Under the pieces are notes generated by a model that was not told the origin of the DNA, did not search any database, and saw only the letters and a program-made list of their open reading frames with translations. This document shows positions 21,841 to 32,525 of a stretch of DNA of 64,000 nt, piece by piece. The DNA is from Holtermannia corniformis. Taxonomy: Eukaryota > Basidiomycota > Tremellomycetes > Holtermanniales. The number at the start of each line of letters is the position of its first letter. Position 1 is the stretch's first letter. Both the position numbers and the translations under genes were made by a program. The DNA is taken from assembly GCA_001599935.1 (NCBI GenBank), contig BCIJ01000019.1, positions 231,296 through 295,295 on the forward strand, in the 5' to 3' direction.

Positions 21841-24749
21841 TTAGTTGAAGCCTCGCGCCGAGATCTCAAAGAGCTCCTTGTACCGTCCAGCCTTGGCCAT
21901 CAGCTCGTCATGGGTGCCAAACTCGAGGATTGTCTAAAGGCGAGGCGATCAGTCTCGCTTCAGTGCGCGTGAGCACTGGCAAATGGACTCACCCCGTCTT
22001 CCACGACGGCAATCTTGTCCGCTTGGCGCACTGAGAACAGTCAGCGATCTCACCTCCGGATGTATAGCAGGGTGGACGGCCATATGACCGACCAGTACAC
22101 GTACCGGTAGCAAACCGATGCGAGACGTAGATTGTCGTGGCGCGATGGCCGTCAACTCCGTGCGCGAGGTTGTGAATCCGCTCGAACAAATCGGCTTCAG
22201 CTTTCGGGTCGAGTGCAGAAGAGGGTTCACTATCGCGCAGGTGGGTCAGCATTGACTGCAGCTGAGAAGAAGACGAGATCGAGGTAGAAACAACTCACTC
22301 GAAAACGACCAAATCCGCCGTCTTGGCCTTCAAGAACGCCCGAGCCAACGCGACGCGCTGCCACTGCCCTCCCGAAAGCGACGAACCCTTGACTAGCGCA
22401 GCAGCGGCAGCTGCATCCAGCTTGTCCACACCCTTGTCCTTCTCTGCCTCGCCACCAGCAGCAGCAGCGGTCGGGCTGGGTGCAGCGGCGGCCTCGTAGT
22501 CCTGTACATCCGTCACGTTCAACCTCCCCTCGAGCCCAACTTTCTCCAATACGCCCTCAGCACCGCCTTTGACGATGGCATCGTGGAGTAGCGGGAGTGC
22601 TGCTGGATCGGTCACGTCCGGTAGGCCGAGCCCGACGTTCTCGGCGAGCGTGAGTGGGTATTTGGAGAAATCCTGGAATAGACAAGCGGTGCGCTTGTGC
22701 AGGTCGACGGGCGAGATGGAAGTAGAGGGGACAGAGTCGTACAGGATCGTGCCAGTGTGCTTGTACCTGGGTCGTGTTAGCCCCAATTCAGCTCAAAGCC
22801 AAATCCTGCAGAGGGTCCGGCGTAGCCACTCACAGTCCCATCAAGACCTTGATCAGCGTCGTCTTGCCTATATCCCAGGGCATCAGTATCCTGGTACCAC
22901 TGACGACTTGTAGACGTACCACCACCGTTGAAGCCAACGATCGCCACGCTCTCTCCAGGCTCAATCGTCAAGTTGACATTCTTAAGCACCAGCTTGTCAG
23001 TCCCGGGGTACGCAAAGCAGAGATCGTGGGCTTCGATCCGGATCGGACCGCGGCGCGTCTGCTCTTGCCCTTGTCCGACAACACGGTCAGTTGCCTTTTC
23101 GTCGACGCAAGTGCTGCGGTCGCCCGTGATCGTCTCAATAGCATCCTCATCCTTGGCATAGGTGGGCTTTGCCGCATTGCTCGTGACAGTAATGGAATGC
23201 GCCGCGAGAGCTTTCGGGGTCATTCGCGCAACGAGAATGAAGGCGGTAAGGACGAAGATGTACTGATAAGCGCGCTTGAGGAAGAAAGTAGTGCGCCAGA
23301 CGTTGTGGCTGAGCCGTTCGTTCAGGGATTGGTAGAGTCGAAGCGATCCAAGCGTGACGTGGAGCTGATTGTGGTATAGCGCGATCAGTGACTGGAACAA
23401 GCTCAGCCTAACACCGCCGGAAAGAAAGTACAAACGTAAAAGCCGACGCTACACGCGCTGTTGAGCACTTCAAGCGTTGTGAAGAGTGGTTCATACTTGC
23501 GCGATTCGACCTGCTGCTCTTCACGCCGCGCCCGGAGCTTCCTCCAGCGGTCAAGCACAAACTGTTGCAGTGAGTAGATGAGGACCTCTTGCTTGTAAGG
23601 CCCATTCTTGCCGAGATCCTGGACGAGACTCGACTCTGCCTTGAGCTCTTGTGAGACCCCGGGACTGGACCCCTCAGGCTCGTACATCCGTGCAATCCGA
23701 CTGGTGAGATCCAACACCACGGGGCCAATAGCGAGCACAGTAAAGAGTAGGGAGCTTTTGGCTGTCGGATCACTCACGATCGTCCCGCGCAATGTCCAAA
23801 CCATCAAGCCGATCGCAAGGCTAGCCTCGAGCAAGCTTCCGATACCAAGAAGTATGCGGTGAATGTGCATGTATGCGCCTTCGGATGACTTGCTGCCAGT
23901 CGGGTTTGACCACTCAGATAGGCCAACCATGACTTCGCTTTCGTAGAAGACGGCTTTGGTGTATGTGTCGGAGAGCGTCATCATGTCGGCATACAGCTGA
24001 CGCTCGAGGTACAGCTCTTGCATATTCCGAATGATTTGGTTCTGGTGTGTGTCAGCTGTGCTACTAGTCTTAACGAGGCAAGTCAGCGCACCCTCACACC
24101 ACACCGTACTGTGTAGTAAGCAAAGTTCCACCACTCGCGCGAAACTTGCACAAGTAGCTGAATCCAATTAGCCTCTAACTCCTTTCGCCTCCGATAGACA
24201 TACCGCTGGTCCAGCTACCTCGAGTACCCTCTGCTTGTCAACAACCGTGCCAGTCAAGGCATCTTGGACGAGATCGAACAAGCGGGAGAAGCTCCACATT
24301 GAGTAAATCGGAGACACAGCATACACCAGCTGACCAAAGAGATAGATAGTGAAGCGCAAACGCTGTCCTTTGAAGCAGATGCGTAGTGTCTCGAATGAGA
24401 CGAGGATGAGTAGTCGGAATGCCAAGAAGACGTTGCCGAAGGTGGTCGGGCGTTCTTCTCCATGTGGACGGAACGATGCCGCGTTGTAGGGAGCAGTCTT
24501 GTTGGGTAACAGACGCGAGCGCATCCAAAGGTCCGATAAGTGGCCTCTGCCGAAGAAGAGGTCATCCTGGCTTGAAGCGTTGTTGACGTCAAGCTCGGAT
24601 ACCTCGATATCAGACTCAGCGGACGATATTCCAGACACTGGCGTAGCGGGCGATGAGTCTTCTGTACCAAAGCCGCGCTGATGCGCGTGGGTCAGGTTGG
24701 GTTGCCATGCCGTCGCTTTGACGGCTCCTGAAGACTGTAGGTCAGTCAT
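21841..24749 (-). CDS. Half-size ABC exporter (one TMD, one NBD)
   Basis: Nine exons: 24204-24749, 24092-24157, 23436-24041, 22920-23391, 22834-22867, 22299-22766, 22105-22229, 21993-22030 and 21841-21933, giving 815 aa. A ~110-residue hydrophilic N-terminus precedes an exporter-type membrane domain (examples LLILVSFETLRICF, LLFTVLAIGPVVLDL and YIFVLTAFILVARM). The single NBD has Walker A GFNGGGKTT (about 559-567), Q-loop CLFQDFSKYPLT, signature LSGGQWQRVALARA (from about 705), Walker B LVVFDEPSSALD and an H-loop VSHR. The catalytic Glu and His are intact. An Ala-rich, charged insertion (about 666-698) separates the Q-loop from the signature. As a half transporter it should dimerise. Family placement and substrate are unknown; there is no clear mitochondrial presequence, which argues against ATM1/MDL types. 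It lies between CDC14 and DMC1 on the same strand. Confidence 0.88.
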
Positions 24750-24989
24750 GGTGGTGATGAGGAGAGAGAAGGACAAAGTCACCCTAATCGCCTTCGTCCT
24801 ACTTATCGCGCTTCCAGCTTCGCGAAGTCTGAAAGGAGGGCGGTCCCGCGCGGCAAAGGAGATCGATGCAAGGAAACTCGCTGCACGAGACCCACTGACA
24901 CCCATACACCCATACAGGAGTATGTACAGTGCATACAGGACCAGATACACAGATGATTGAGAAGTGATACAAATAGCCGCGCGAGTGTA

Positions 24990-27007
24990 TCACACATCTG
25001 AACACCATCAGAGAGGAGCCTTGTCGGCTCTTTTTGGCCCAGCTCACCACACCAGCCACTGTGGGTACAGCCCATCAACTCTGCTGTAGCGGCGAATGCC
25101 AGCGGGACGCACCCTGAACGAAGGCAGAAGGTTGCCTCTCCTTCCGCTTGATCCGGGCTATCGGCAAGCTTGGCAATGCGCTCTTCGCCACGACCCTTGC
25201 GCAGTTGGATTCGAGTTGCTGAGCTGTCGAAGGCGTCAGTATCTCTGGGTATATACCCTCAGACCAACGCATGTGCAAGGATGTGCCCTGAGACGGATCA
25301 GCGACTTTCATCGGGGTTGCTGGGACTCACCGCCGACCGGCTTCACGGACGCAGCAGCAAACATTGCTGCCGCCTGCAGCCGCCATAAGTCGGTCTTAGT
25401 AATTTCGATATAGGCCACCACGCACCCCTGGATCAGATTGAATCTACGTCGACTCAGCAATCGAACAGGACGCAATGATGCAAGCGGACACGTCAGCGCA
25501 CCTGGTTGGTGAGCACAACGGCAATGTTGAACTCCTCTGCCATTTTCTGAAGCTTGTTAAGGAACTGATTAAGCTTCTGAGCGCTCGAGTCAGCGCGAAC
25601 CGTACGCGACCCGTGAGAGACGAGCACTCACTTGCTGCCTCTCGCTGAGCTCGCCGCGACCGCTATAGTCCTGCCCTGGAAACGTGTCAGACGTGGCCGC
25701 AGCTCCCCGCACCGTCCGCACTGAAGAGGTTCATGATGCTATCAACGATGAGGAGCTTGTACGTGCGATCTTCGATGAAACTGTAACCGGGCATCCTCGA
25801 TTAGCAGCAACAGCCGCCACTGGGACCAACGACGCACCGCTGAGCAAGCTCATTGAGAAACTCGCACTGCTGCTCAGAGTTCCAAGCCCGTCCACACACG
25901 ACATTTTCCGATGCCATCTGGCCATCAACGCCAAAACGGTCTGCGATCGTCTTGAGGCGATCAGGCCGAAAGGTGCCCCTGGCATGGCCGTCAGTCACTG
26001 CGCTCTCACCCCACTGGCATACGTACTCAGTGTCAATCACGGCTACCTTGCCACTTGCACCACCTTGATCCTCTGGCAGCTGCGTCGCAATGCACAACGT
26101 ATGACAAAGCTGAGTCTAAGTCGAATATCAGATCGAGCCACAGGCACGGTCCGCAAACCTTTCCGGTGCGGAACTCTCCAAAGACCTCGGTGATCGACTG
26201 GGTGTTGATACCACCTGACATGTCAGTCAGTACAGAGACCCAAAGCTGTATGGAGAGTGATGACATCCGGGACCAACCTCCGAGCATTTGGTCCACTGCC
26301 TTGGATCCCGTTGTGATCGCGATGACATTTTCCCGACGGATTGAGATCTCAGTTGCTGTTGCGAAGGATGGCGGCTAGGGTCAAACAAATCAGCATATAG
26401 GCACCCCATGCTGTATGGAAACCGACGAGGAGCTTCTGTGCCGTTTCCTGCGTGAATGTCAGCTGATGATCGCAGCAGTCACCGAACAACCGACCTTGAG
26501 CTTCTCTACTTTAGCCTATGCACTTGTCAGTTCTCGATCTGGCGTCAGAGGGAGCTGTACCTCCGAAAGTCCCTGTGAAGCAGCCTCAGCAGGTGGGGTG
26601 CTTACTCGCTGATGGACGTACCTTAATCTTCGCAAGGTTCTTCCTGGTGGTCTGAGCAACGCCCAAAACTGTCACTATCCCTGCAGCCTTGAGCTGCGGA
26701 CAGCTCAGCCTCGACAGTACACGGGGCAGAAGGGTTGCGAACTTTGACGATATCCTGAACGTTGATGCCCTGATCCACGTCAACGTCAGGTCGGTGACTA
26801 CTGGGGGAGGCTAAGTGTCCAGATACGGTACCCACATGAGCTTGAAGTTCATCCACCGACTGAAGAGGAAGTCAGAAATCTCGAAATCACAAGTGACCAT
26901 CACTCACTTCGAAGCTGCACGCTACCTCCTGGGGGCGAGTATCAGTCCACCAAGCCAGGCATCTTCTATTCGAGCAACCTCACCTCGTCGTACTGCTCGG
27001 TTGACAT
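24990..27007 (-). CDS. dmc1: Meiotic recombinase DMC1
   Basis: Twenty-one exons: 26984-27007, 26908-26928, 26836-26859, 26743-26769, 26622-26693, 26561-26572, 26495-26515, 26427-26447, 26278-26374, 26159-26214, 26027-26115, 25838-25978, 25722-25780, 25632-25675, 25502-25576, 25426-25443, 25331-25373, 25269-25287, 25113-25223, 25048-25058 and 24990-24997, giving 330 aa, the usual DMC1 length. The N-terminal helix-hairpin-helix region reads [17 protein letters not shown] and [14 protein letters not shown]. The core has Walker A GEFRTGKT (119-126), [15 protein letters not shown], Walker B LLIVD (211-215), [13 protein letters not shown], loop L2 with an Ala-rich variant, and [28 protein letters not shown] and FRTGKTQL favour DMC1 over RAD51. 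DMC1 forms filaments on resected DNA and pairs homologues in meiosis. The last two exons (the end of the protein) are the least certain. Twenty introns in under 1 kb of coding sequence is extreme. Confidence 0.94.
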
Positions 27008-27164
27008 TCTCACCTGCAAAGCGTACTCTGCGGGATGAATGTGGATGTGACGGTCAGCAAGGTTGTCGAGCACAGACAACCCTGCGCACGGGCCGCGTGA
27101 GCAGGTCACGGTCTTTCGCGCCATAGACATGAATCAGAGGCATACACGCCCGAGCGACTACAAT

Positions 27165-28686
27165 CTACATCACAAACTTGCGACTGCTAGCCTGCTGAGG
27201 CTGGTAGAACCCGCTCAGCCCCGCTTCAACCTCCCTTCCACGCGGAAGAGCCGCTGCTCCGAAACGAGGACTGTTGCCGCTGCTGTTTGACCTAGCATAC
27301 TCGCCGCTGAGGGTACGAGATGCAGAAGTTTGGTGCAGCATGTTGGATTTGAAGCGTTGGGCATGGTTTGGAGCGTCGAAAAATGTCGGTGGGGCGACAT
27401 CGACTGGCTTGTATTGGTACTGAAGGGACGTCAGTGTACGGCCCAGAGTCGTGCTCGCTGTTGCCAACCGCATATGCCTGATGGCTACTCTTGTTCAGCT
27501 CCGGTCGCTGACCCGGATACCCATGAGGCTGCGCTTTGGTGTGTATCTGCTCCTCCACCGCTTCGTGCACTGCATTGGAGGGTGTCAAAGCAAGTTTGCG
27601 CTTGAGCTGCATAATAATAAGCCACTTCACGTCCAAAAGAGTATTGGCTGGACTCACCCGATCACAGATTGCGCGGAGCTTTGACATTTCCTGGTCTTTA
27701 TTGCGGTTCTCCTCGACGAGAGCGGTCTTCTTCTGATTGACGTACGCGAGCTCTTGCTCCAAAGCTACACCACGTCAGCCGAGCGTTCAGTCTCGGTTCC
27801 GCTTGCCTACCGGTGGTTTTGCTGCGTGCGACTGATGCATACTCATGAGTCATAGCCATTGCGCTGCCGACTTGGCTCACGCTGCAGCTCGCCCTCAGCT
27901 ATTTGCAGTCTCAGCGCTTCACATGCAGCTTTCAACGACCCTAACTCACCGGTATCCAGTTGGCGCTGCATACTAGTCAGTCTATCTTGAGCACTCTTGG
28001 TGATGAGCCGCTGAAACGAGCTGGTGAAGGAGTGTGAGCCAGTCCCTTCGATCTGCGATACCCACCTCTCCTGCGCGATTTGATACTGATAGAAGCTGAT
28101 CGCCCTATCGAGACATTAGTCAGACCTTTGTGCAGTGCTCCAGGCAGCTCTAAATACCTAACCGCAACCTCGAGCACGACGCTGGGCGCCAGACCGGACA
28201 GAATTGACTGATTAAGCCTTGTCAGTCTTCTGATGTGCTCGGAGGCTTGAACGCACCGCTTTGTACTCGTTGGACGGGTTCAACGAGCTCAGCTAGCGTT
28301 TATGAGATCAGTGCTGCTTGGTCTCGGCATGTAAGTAGCGTACGACTATGTCATCACTACGAGCGTCAGTCATCCCATCTCCAGAGCACCGGCAGGAAGT
28401 ATCACGCACGGGTCCGACAAAGCCTGGTCGCACGCTGGACAAGCTTGCGAGCTGCCAAAGCTGGTATTGGCGCATGGTACTTTTTCGTGTCACGTATGTG
28501 CATGCTGGGGCTACCTTCCAGCTCACCGCAAAAGATGTCTACAGCGGAGGTCAGGCCGATGAAAATTCTACTTGGGAGCGTCCCAAGCGACGTACGGGAA
28601 CAAGACGTGACGACAGCTTTGCCTTCGAGACCTAGCTGGGCTCGGCACTTGAGGTTGTTGCATCTGAGATCATTCTCGGAAGACAT
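27165..28686 (-). CDS. hei10: HEI10/CCNB1IP1-family RING E3 ligase (meiotic crossover factor)
   Basis: Thirteen exons: 28596-28686, 28527-28538, 28410-28479, 28344-28356, 28257-28292, 28158-28207, 28066-28104, 27950-28020, 27881-27898, 27811-27831, 27658-27764, 27521-27606 and 27165-27477, giving 308 aa. The RING sits at the N-terminus: LRCNNLKCRAQL, CSHIFCVPCANTSF and ACPACDQALSDPDDIV. Next come SLNPSNEYKASILSGL, AISFYQYQIAQE and a coiled coil, the order known for HEI10/CCNB1IP1. The basic, Ser/Arg-rich tail is variable in the family. HEI10 marks future crossover sites along the synaptonemal complex and acts as a ubiquitin or SUMO ligase. The gene starts 108 bp from the SPO11 stop and ends 157 bp before the DMC1 start, all on one strand. 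The acceptor of exon 3 (AAAAAG) and the donor of exon 12 are the least certain junctions. Confidence 0.9.
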
Positions 28687-28794
28687 GTCAAGAAGTGTAC
28701 TTGAAAAGAGTGATGGGTATGGTGGATGTTTGGTGTCTGTGCAAAACGCGGCGTCGCCGGGTGGCAAATGCACGCCGAAACATGTAGTGAACCA

Positions 28795-30893
28795 TCAGTG
28801 CATCATCAGCTTGAACACAATGTAATCGACCAGTTGCCGTCGTCCTGCCCTCAGAGCTCCATCATCTTCGTCAACATCCATCATAAGATCCGAATCCACC
28901 GGGGCTGTCGAATTTGTCAGGATCTGAATCTCGGCCTTGCGCTGAGTGTGTAGCATGATTGAAAGCTCGCGCCTGAATGTAATCAGCCATCGTCGTGTAC
29001 TGAGGAAATCCTACCGCCAATCGTCTGGCAAGCTGGGCTCGTTGCGCAGCATTGACAGACACTGGTTGGCGTGAGCTCATAGAAGGATACACGATGGATT
29101 GCTCACCAGTGTCCAATCTGCCACTGTCAATGGGAGAAGGCGGTCTTTTTCAATGCCGAAGCTACAATGACTTCGATTCAGCTGCGCGTATGCGTCCAAA
29201 CTTCAAACTTACTCGACAAGTTCCGACACTCTCACGCCAATCCACCTCAATCGCTCTTTCAGGCCCAGGCCAGCGTAGTCCTCGGTGTACTTGGTTGCCT
29301 TCGAGCCGTTCGCATAGACCGAGTAGATGCCGAGGCCGTGTGGATCCGCATCCACGAGGGCGTAGAAGGGAAGACTTGGTCGAGATTAGTAGCAGATCGA
29401 AGCACATTGAAGCACGTACTCTTGAAACGTGTCGGCGAGCAGACGCAGCAGTTGCAGCGTAGCCAGATCCGGGTAGCCTTTACCCTGAGCAGCTCAGCAA
29501 TCCCATATTCTCGAACGCCGGTGAGTGACTTACGGTGACAATCACGCCATGCCCGATCCTCTCGTCATCAACTAGCAAAGCTTGGCACAGGTCATTGAAG
29601 ATCGCCTGCGTCTGGGTCAGTGACTGCAACATGTCAAGTCCGCGAGCACTGACGTCCTTTTCGACAATCAACGCCCAATGCAGTTGTTGACTTGAGCTCA
29701 GCGTCCTGATCTTCTCAGCCGGTGGAATCAACGCCGCCTGGCATTGCGTCAATAACCTCGCTGCTGCCATATATCCTATTGGCTAACGGTATCCCCTGTC
29801 AAGACCAGGTCGGTGCCATTCGCTAGCGTGATGGCAAGGCAGCTTGAGGCGATGAGCCCTTTTGATGAGGCGCACTGGCATGATTCAGCGAAACAACCCG
29901 ACGTAATGAAGGCTGCGCACCACGTTGAAGTCGCGTCGACGCAAACCAGCGTCTGCGACGAGGTCATCTACCAGCTTCTCGCCGTCGTTAGCGAGAATAG
30001 CATGCCGGTGTCTGCGACATACTTTGTCCACGACAGTCTGTGTTTTGAAGAGCTCCACGTCGTGGTAGAAGAGATCGCTGAGTCTCGTTAGTCTAAAGAA
30101 AAAGAGACATCACGCATTGCTCACCGTTTTGTAATCGTGACGTTCTCCGTAATGGCCTGAATCAGACACTCGACCACTTTCAGGATGCGTGCTAGCCGCT
30201 AGTCAGTCCTCGGCAATTCCTCGAACATTAACGAACCCAGACGACGTGCGGCTTCGCGCCCAGATGGGTAGGTGACGAGGCTCTTAGCTCTGAGACAACA
30301 TCAGCACCGTACGGCATCCTGGGTCCACAGCGCACCCCGTCTTGCGGTCTTGCAGACTGAGGCTCAGACCCAAATTCTGTTCCGACGGCTTCACCGCGGT
30401 AGGATACGCGGAAGGACCGGCGTTGGCGGCATCCTGGGCGACTAGAGCCTCCATCGACAAGCGCAGCTGATGCACAAGCAGGGTTGGAATGGCGTGAAGG
30501 TAAGTGAGCGCTTTCTCTCTTTCCAGACGAATCAGCGGCGAGACGTGCTTGAGTCAGCATCATCGCTCACCGAGTCGAAGATACCATATCAGCAGCATCT
30601 TCTCTGCTGGTATCGCAGCTGTCCGCTATGTCGAGGTCATCGAGGTCATCCAAGTCTACCCGTTGTTTTGCGGAGTCATCGGCAGTAACGTTTGATTCAG
30701 CACACGGCGATACCACCTGCTCCCCACGTCGCGGCTTTGAGCATGAGCTGCTTGCACCCATATCAGACACGGCCTCATCAAGGAGAAGCTCGACCGAGGT
30801 GAAGCTTGGAGGCATCGCCGCGTATACTTCATCGTCAACATCGTCCATCAGCATGTCGCAGGACGCAGCATCCTCGAGATCGGCTTGTTGCAT
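28795..30893 (-). CDS. spo11: Meiotic double-strand-break endonuclease SPO11 (TopoVIA-like)
   Basis: Fourteen exons: 30571-30893, 30336-30518, 30237-30289, 30125-30191, 30023-30077, 29921-29974, 29788-29874, 29654-29737, 29534-29605, 29420-29484, 29213-29374, 29107-29161, 29015-29037 and 28795-28972, giving 486 aa. An acidic N-terminal extension of about 110 residues precedes the winged-helix domain with ITKRDLFYHDVELFKTQTVV; Tyr213 is the expected DNA-linking tyrosine. The Toprim part has LIPPAEKIR, LIVEKDAIF (Glu300), VTGKGYPDLAT and LVDADPHGLGIYSVY (Asp356/Asp358 for Mg2+). The C-terminus shows WRRELSIMLHTQRKAEIQIL and a final LVDYIVFKLMMH. The usual tyrosine pair is Phe-Tyr here. SPO11 makes the breaks that start meiotic recombination. 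Exon 13 is entered through a GAG acceptor, the weakest junction. The gene is divergent from the MEI4-like candidate at 31119. Confidence 0.95.
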
Positions 30894-30920
30894 GGTCGGT
30901 AGCTTGTATGGTCTAATCGC

Positions 30921-30958
30921 AGCTCAGCAGCTTAATTGTAGCTCAGCAGCGTAATTAT
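30921..30958. repeat. Two imperfect 19-bp tandem repeats in SPO11 divergent promoter
   Basis: The unit agctcagcagcttaattgt at 30921-30939 is repeated at 30940-30958 with three changes. It lies 28-65 bp upstream of the SPO11 ATG and about 160 bp upstream of the opposite gene, so it could be a regulatory site for either. No known meiotic factor motif is evident. Confidence 0.7.
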
Positions 30959-31118
30959 GTTGGCTTTGCAAGTCTGATGCAAGGGTAAACAGACAAAACC
31001 AGTCGCATCAGCACAGATCTGACGACGCATGACCGCGCACGTGATCAGGAGAGACGTCCGTGCTCAGCTTCCCGTTCCCTTGCTCACGTTCAGAGTGTCC
31101 TTAGGTGATCCCAGTAAT

Positions 31119-32365
31119 ATGGGCGGGCAGTCTGACATCAAGGATCGATTGAGGATCGCGATGGTCAGTCCTTTCCGCGCTCAATGCGGCGAGATTTGAA
31201 TTGGGGACCGATCTCTGACCATCTCGTGTTGCAGGCTTTCAGCGTGCTAGCCGGCAAGCCGTCGATGATCCCATTGCAGGGTTAGCATATCATAACAAGG
31301 AGTACTCGAGGTCGACTGACGAGCTGTCGCATCTATCAAGATCATATCGACCAACTACGCACGGACGCTCGCAGCATGGGCCAGACCCACAGCTATCAAG
31401 TGGTCCCCGACGTGCCAGACTCAACTGTCGAATGTGATACAGTACGGCAATGTGTCATATCGCTGCAAAACTATCTACACTCGTCTGTCACGGGTTAGTT
31501 ACAAAGTTCGTGCGGCCGACAACTGAACAAATCCGTAGGTATTGCAGACAAGCACAGAAGTCAACTCATTGCGACCACCAATGTCCTTCTCACGTCTGTC
31601 AACCTCGCGCCACCATCAACAATCGACATTCGTACACTTCTAGCCGATCTGACGCCGTTATGGTGCCCGTCTGCACTGGACGAAACGCCGCTGCATGCGC
31701 ACAGACCGCAGAACGCCGCAAGCCTGCTTTCGTTCGTCGTCGAAGTCGTTGACGCAGTCGCTCAAACGGCGTCTACGTGTGTGTTCTCTTCGTCTCAGCC
31801 ACTCGCGGCGCAGCTTTGTGCTACCAACGTGGTCGACCCTTTGCTCCGCCTCCTCGCCATTGACGCCGTCAACCGCTGCTGTAGCTTCGAGCGACAACCT
31901 GACGACGTATGCTGCGTGATAGGAGAAGAGTCTTCAGTGATGACGACATCACTAGCAAACGCCCTGACCAAGTTGCTCAACTCCTACTGCGGCAATGTCC
32001 ACTGTGACTTTGTTTGCGCCGTAGCTATGACAGTCGAACGATATCTGACAGGGCTCGAGCCGTTGCGAGGCTACACTGTAGCGCGTACAAACTTTGATGC
32101 CGAAGGATGGCTAATTGCATTGCAAGACATCGACTCAATCCTCGTCGCTTGCCTTCACCATCTGATTCTCCCAGCAATGCACCGCCAAGGAGACGAACGT
32201 ATGGACTCACCCTCGGCGCATCAACTACGAACCTCCATGCAACGAAGCTGTGATTTGCTCCTCCACGCCTCAAGCTCTTCGACTACGCACCGCATAGCTG
32301 TGGCATTGGATGTCGCACTCGCCAGTGCCATGGGCACGGCGAATGAGCGGTGCACGACTGTGTAG
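31119..32365 (+). CDS. Helical protein, candidate MEI4/Rec24-like DSB factor
   Basis: Four exons: 31119-31163, 31235-31280, 31341-31493 and 31539-32365, giving 356 aa. The body is predicted helical, with many Leu, Ala, Val and Cys residues spaced like stacked helices; there is no membrane or catalytic motif. The N-terminus reads DIKDRLRIAMAFSVLAGKP and is followed by a basic amphipathic stretch, DHIDQLRTDAR. From memory of the family, MEI4 begins with a helix of the pattern K.A.A.AII..KP followed by a similar amphipathic helix, and MEI4 proteins are all-helical, of comparable length and poorly conserved. The gene shares a 225-bp divergent promoter with SPO11. I therefore propose MEI4 as a hypothesis, not an identification; otherwise it is an unknown protein. 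Confidence 0.5.
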
Positions 32366-32525
32366 GGTGAATGTACGAAGCTGTTTGTAGTCCACCATGC
32401 CACGTAGCTTTCCGAGGTAGCGTGTCTCAGCAGGTAACACGGATATTCACCACCCACCCGAGCTGCAAACACGATTGCTCTCGCCATCAACGACCGGCAT
32501 CGACATCTTGAAGACATCAGCCGAC

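Noticed and set aside
23392..23435. Frameshift or pseudogene in the half ABC transporter
   Set aside because: A 44-nt intron with a GTTTGT donor and a CAG acceptor explains the change of frame.
25059..25112. Read-through C-terminal extension of DMC1 to about 24803
   Set aside because: It would add about 80 hydrophobic and Cys-rich residues not found in DMC1; a further 50-nt intron gives a short, family-like end instead.
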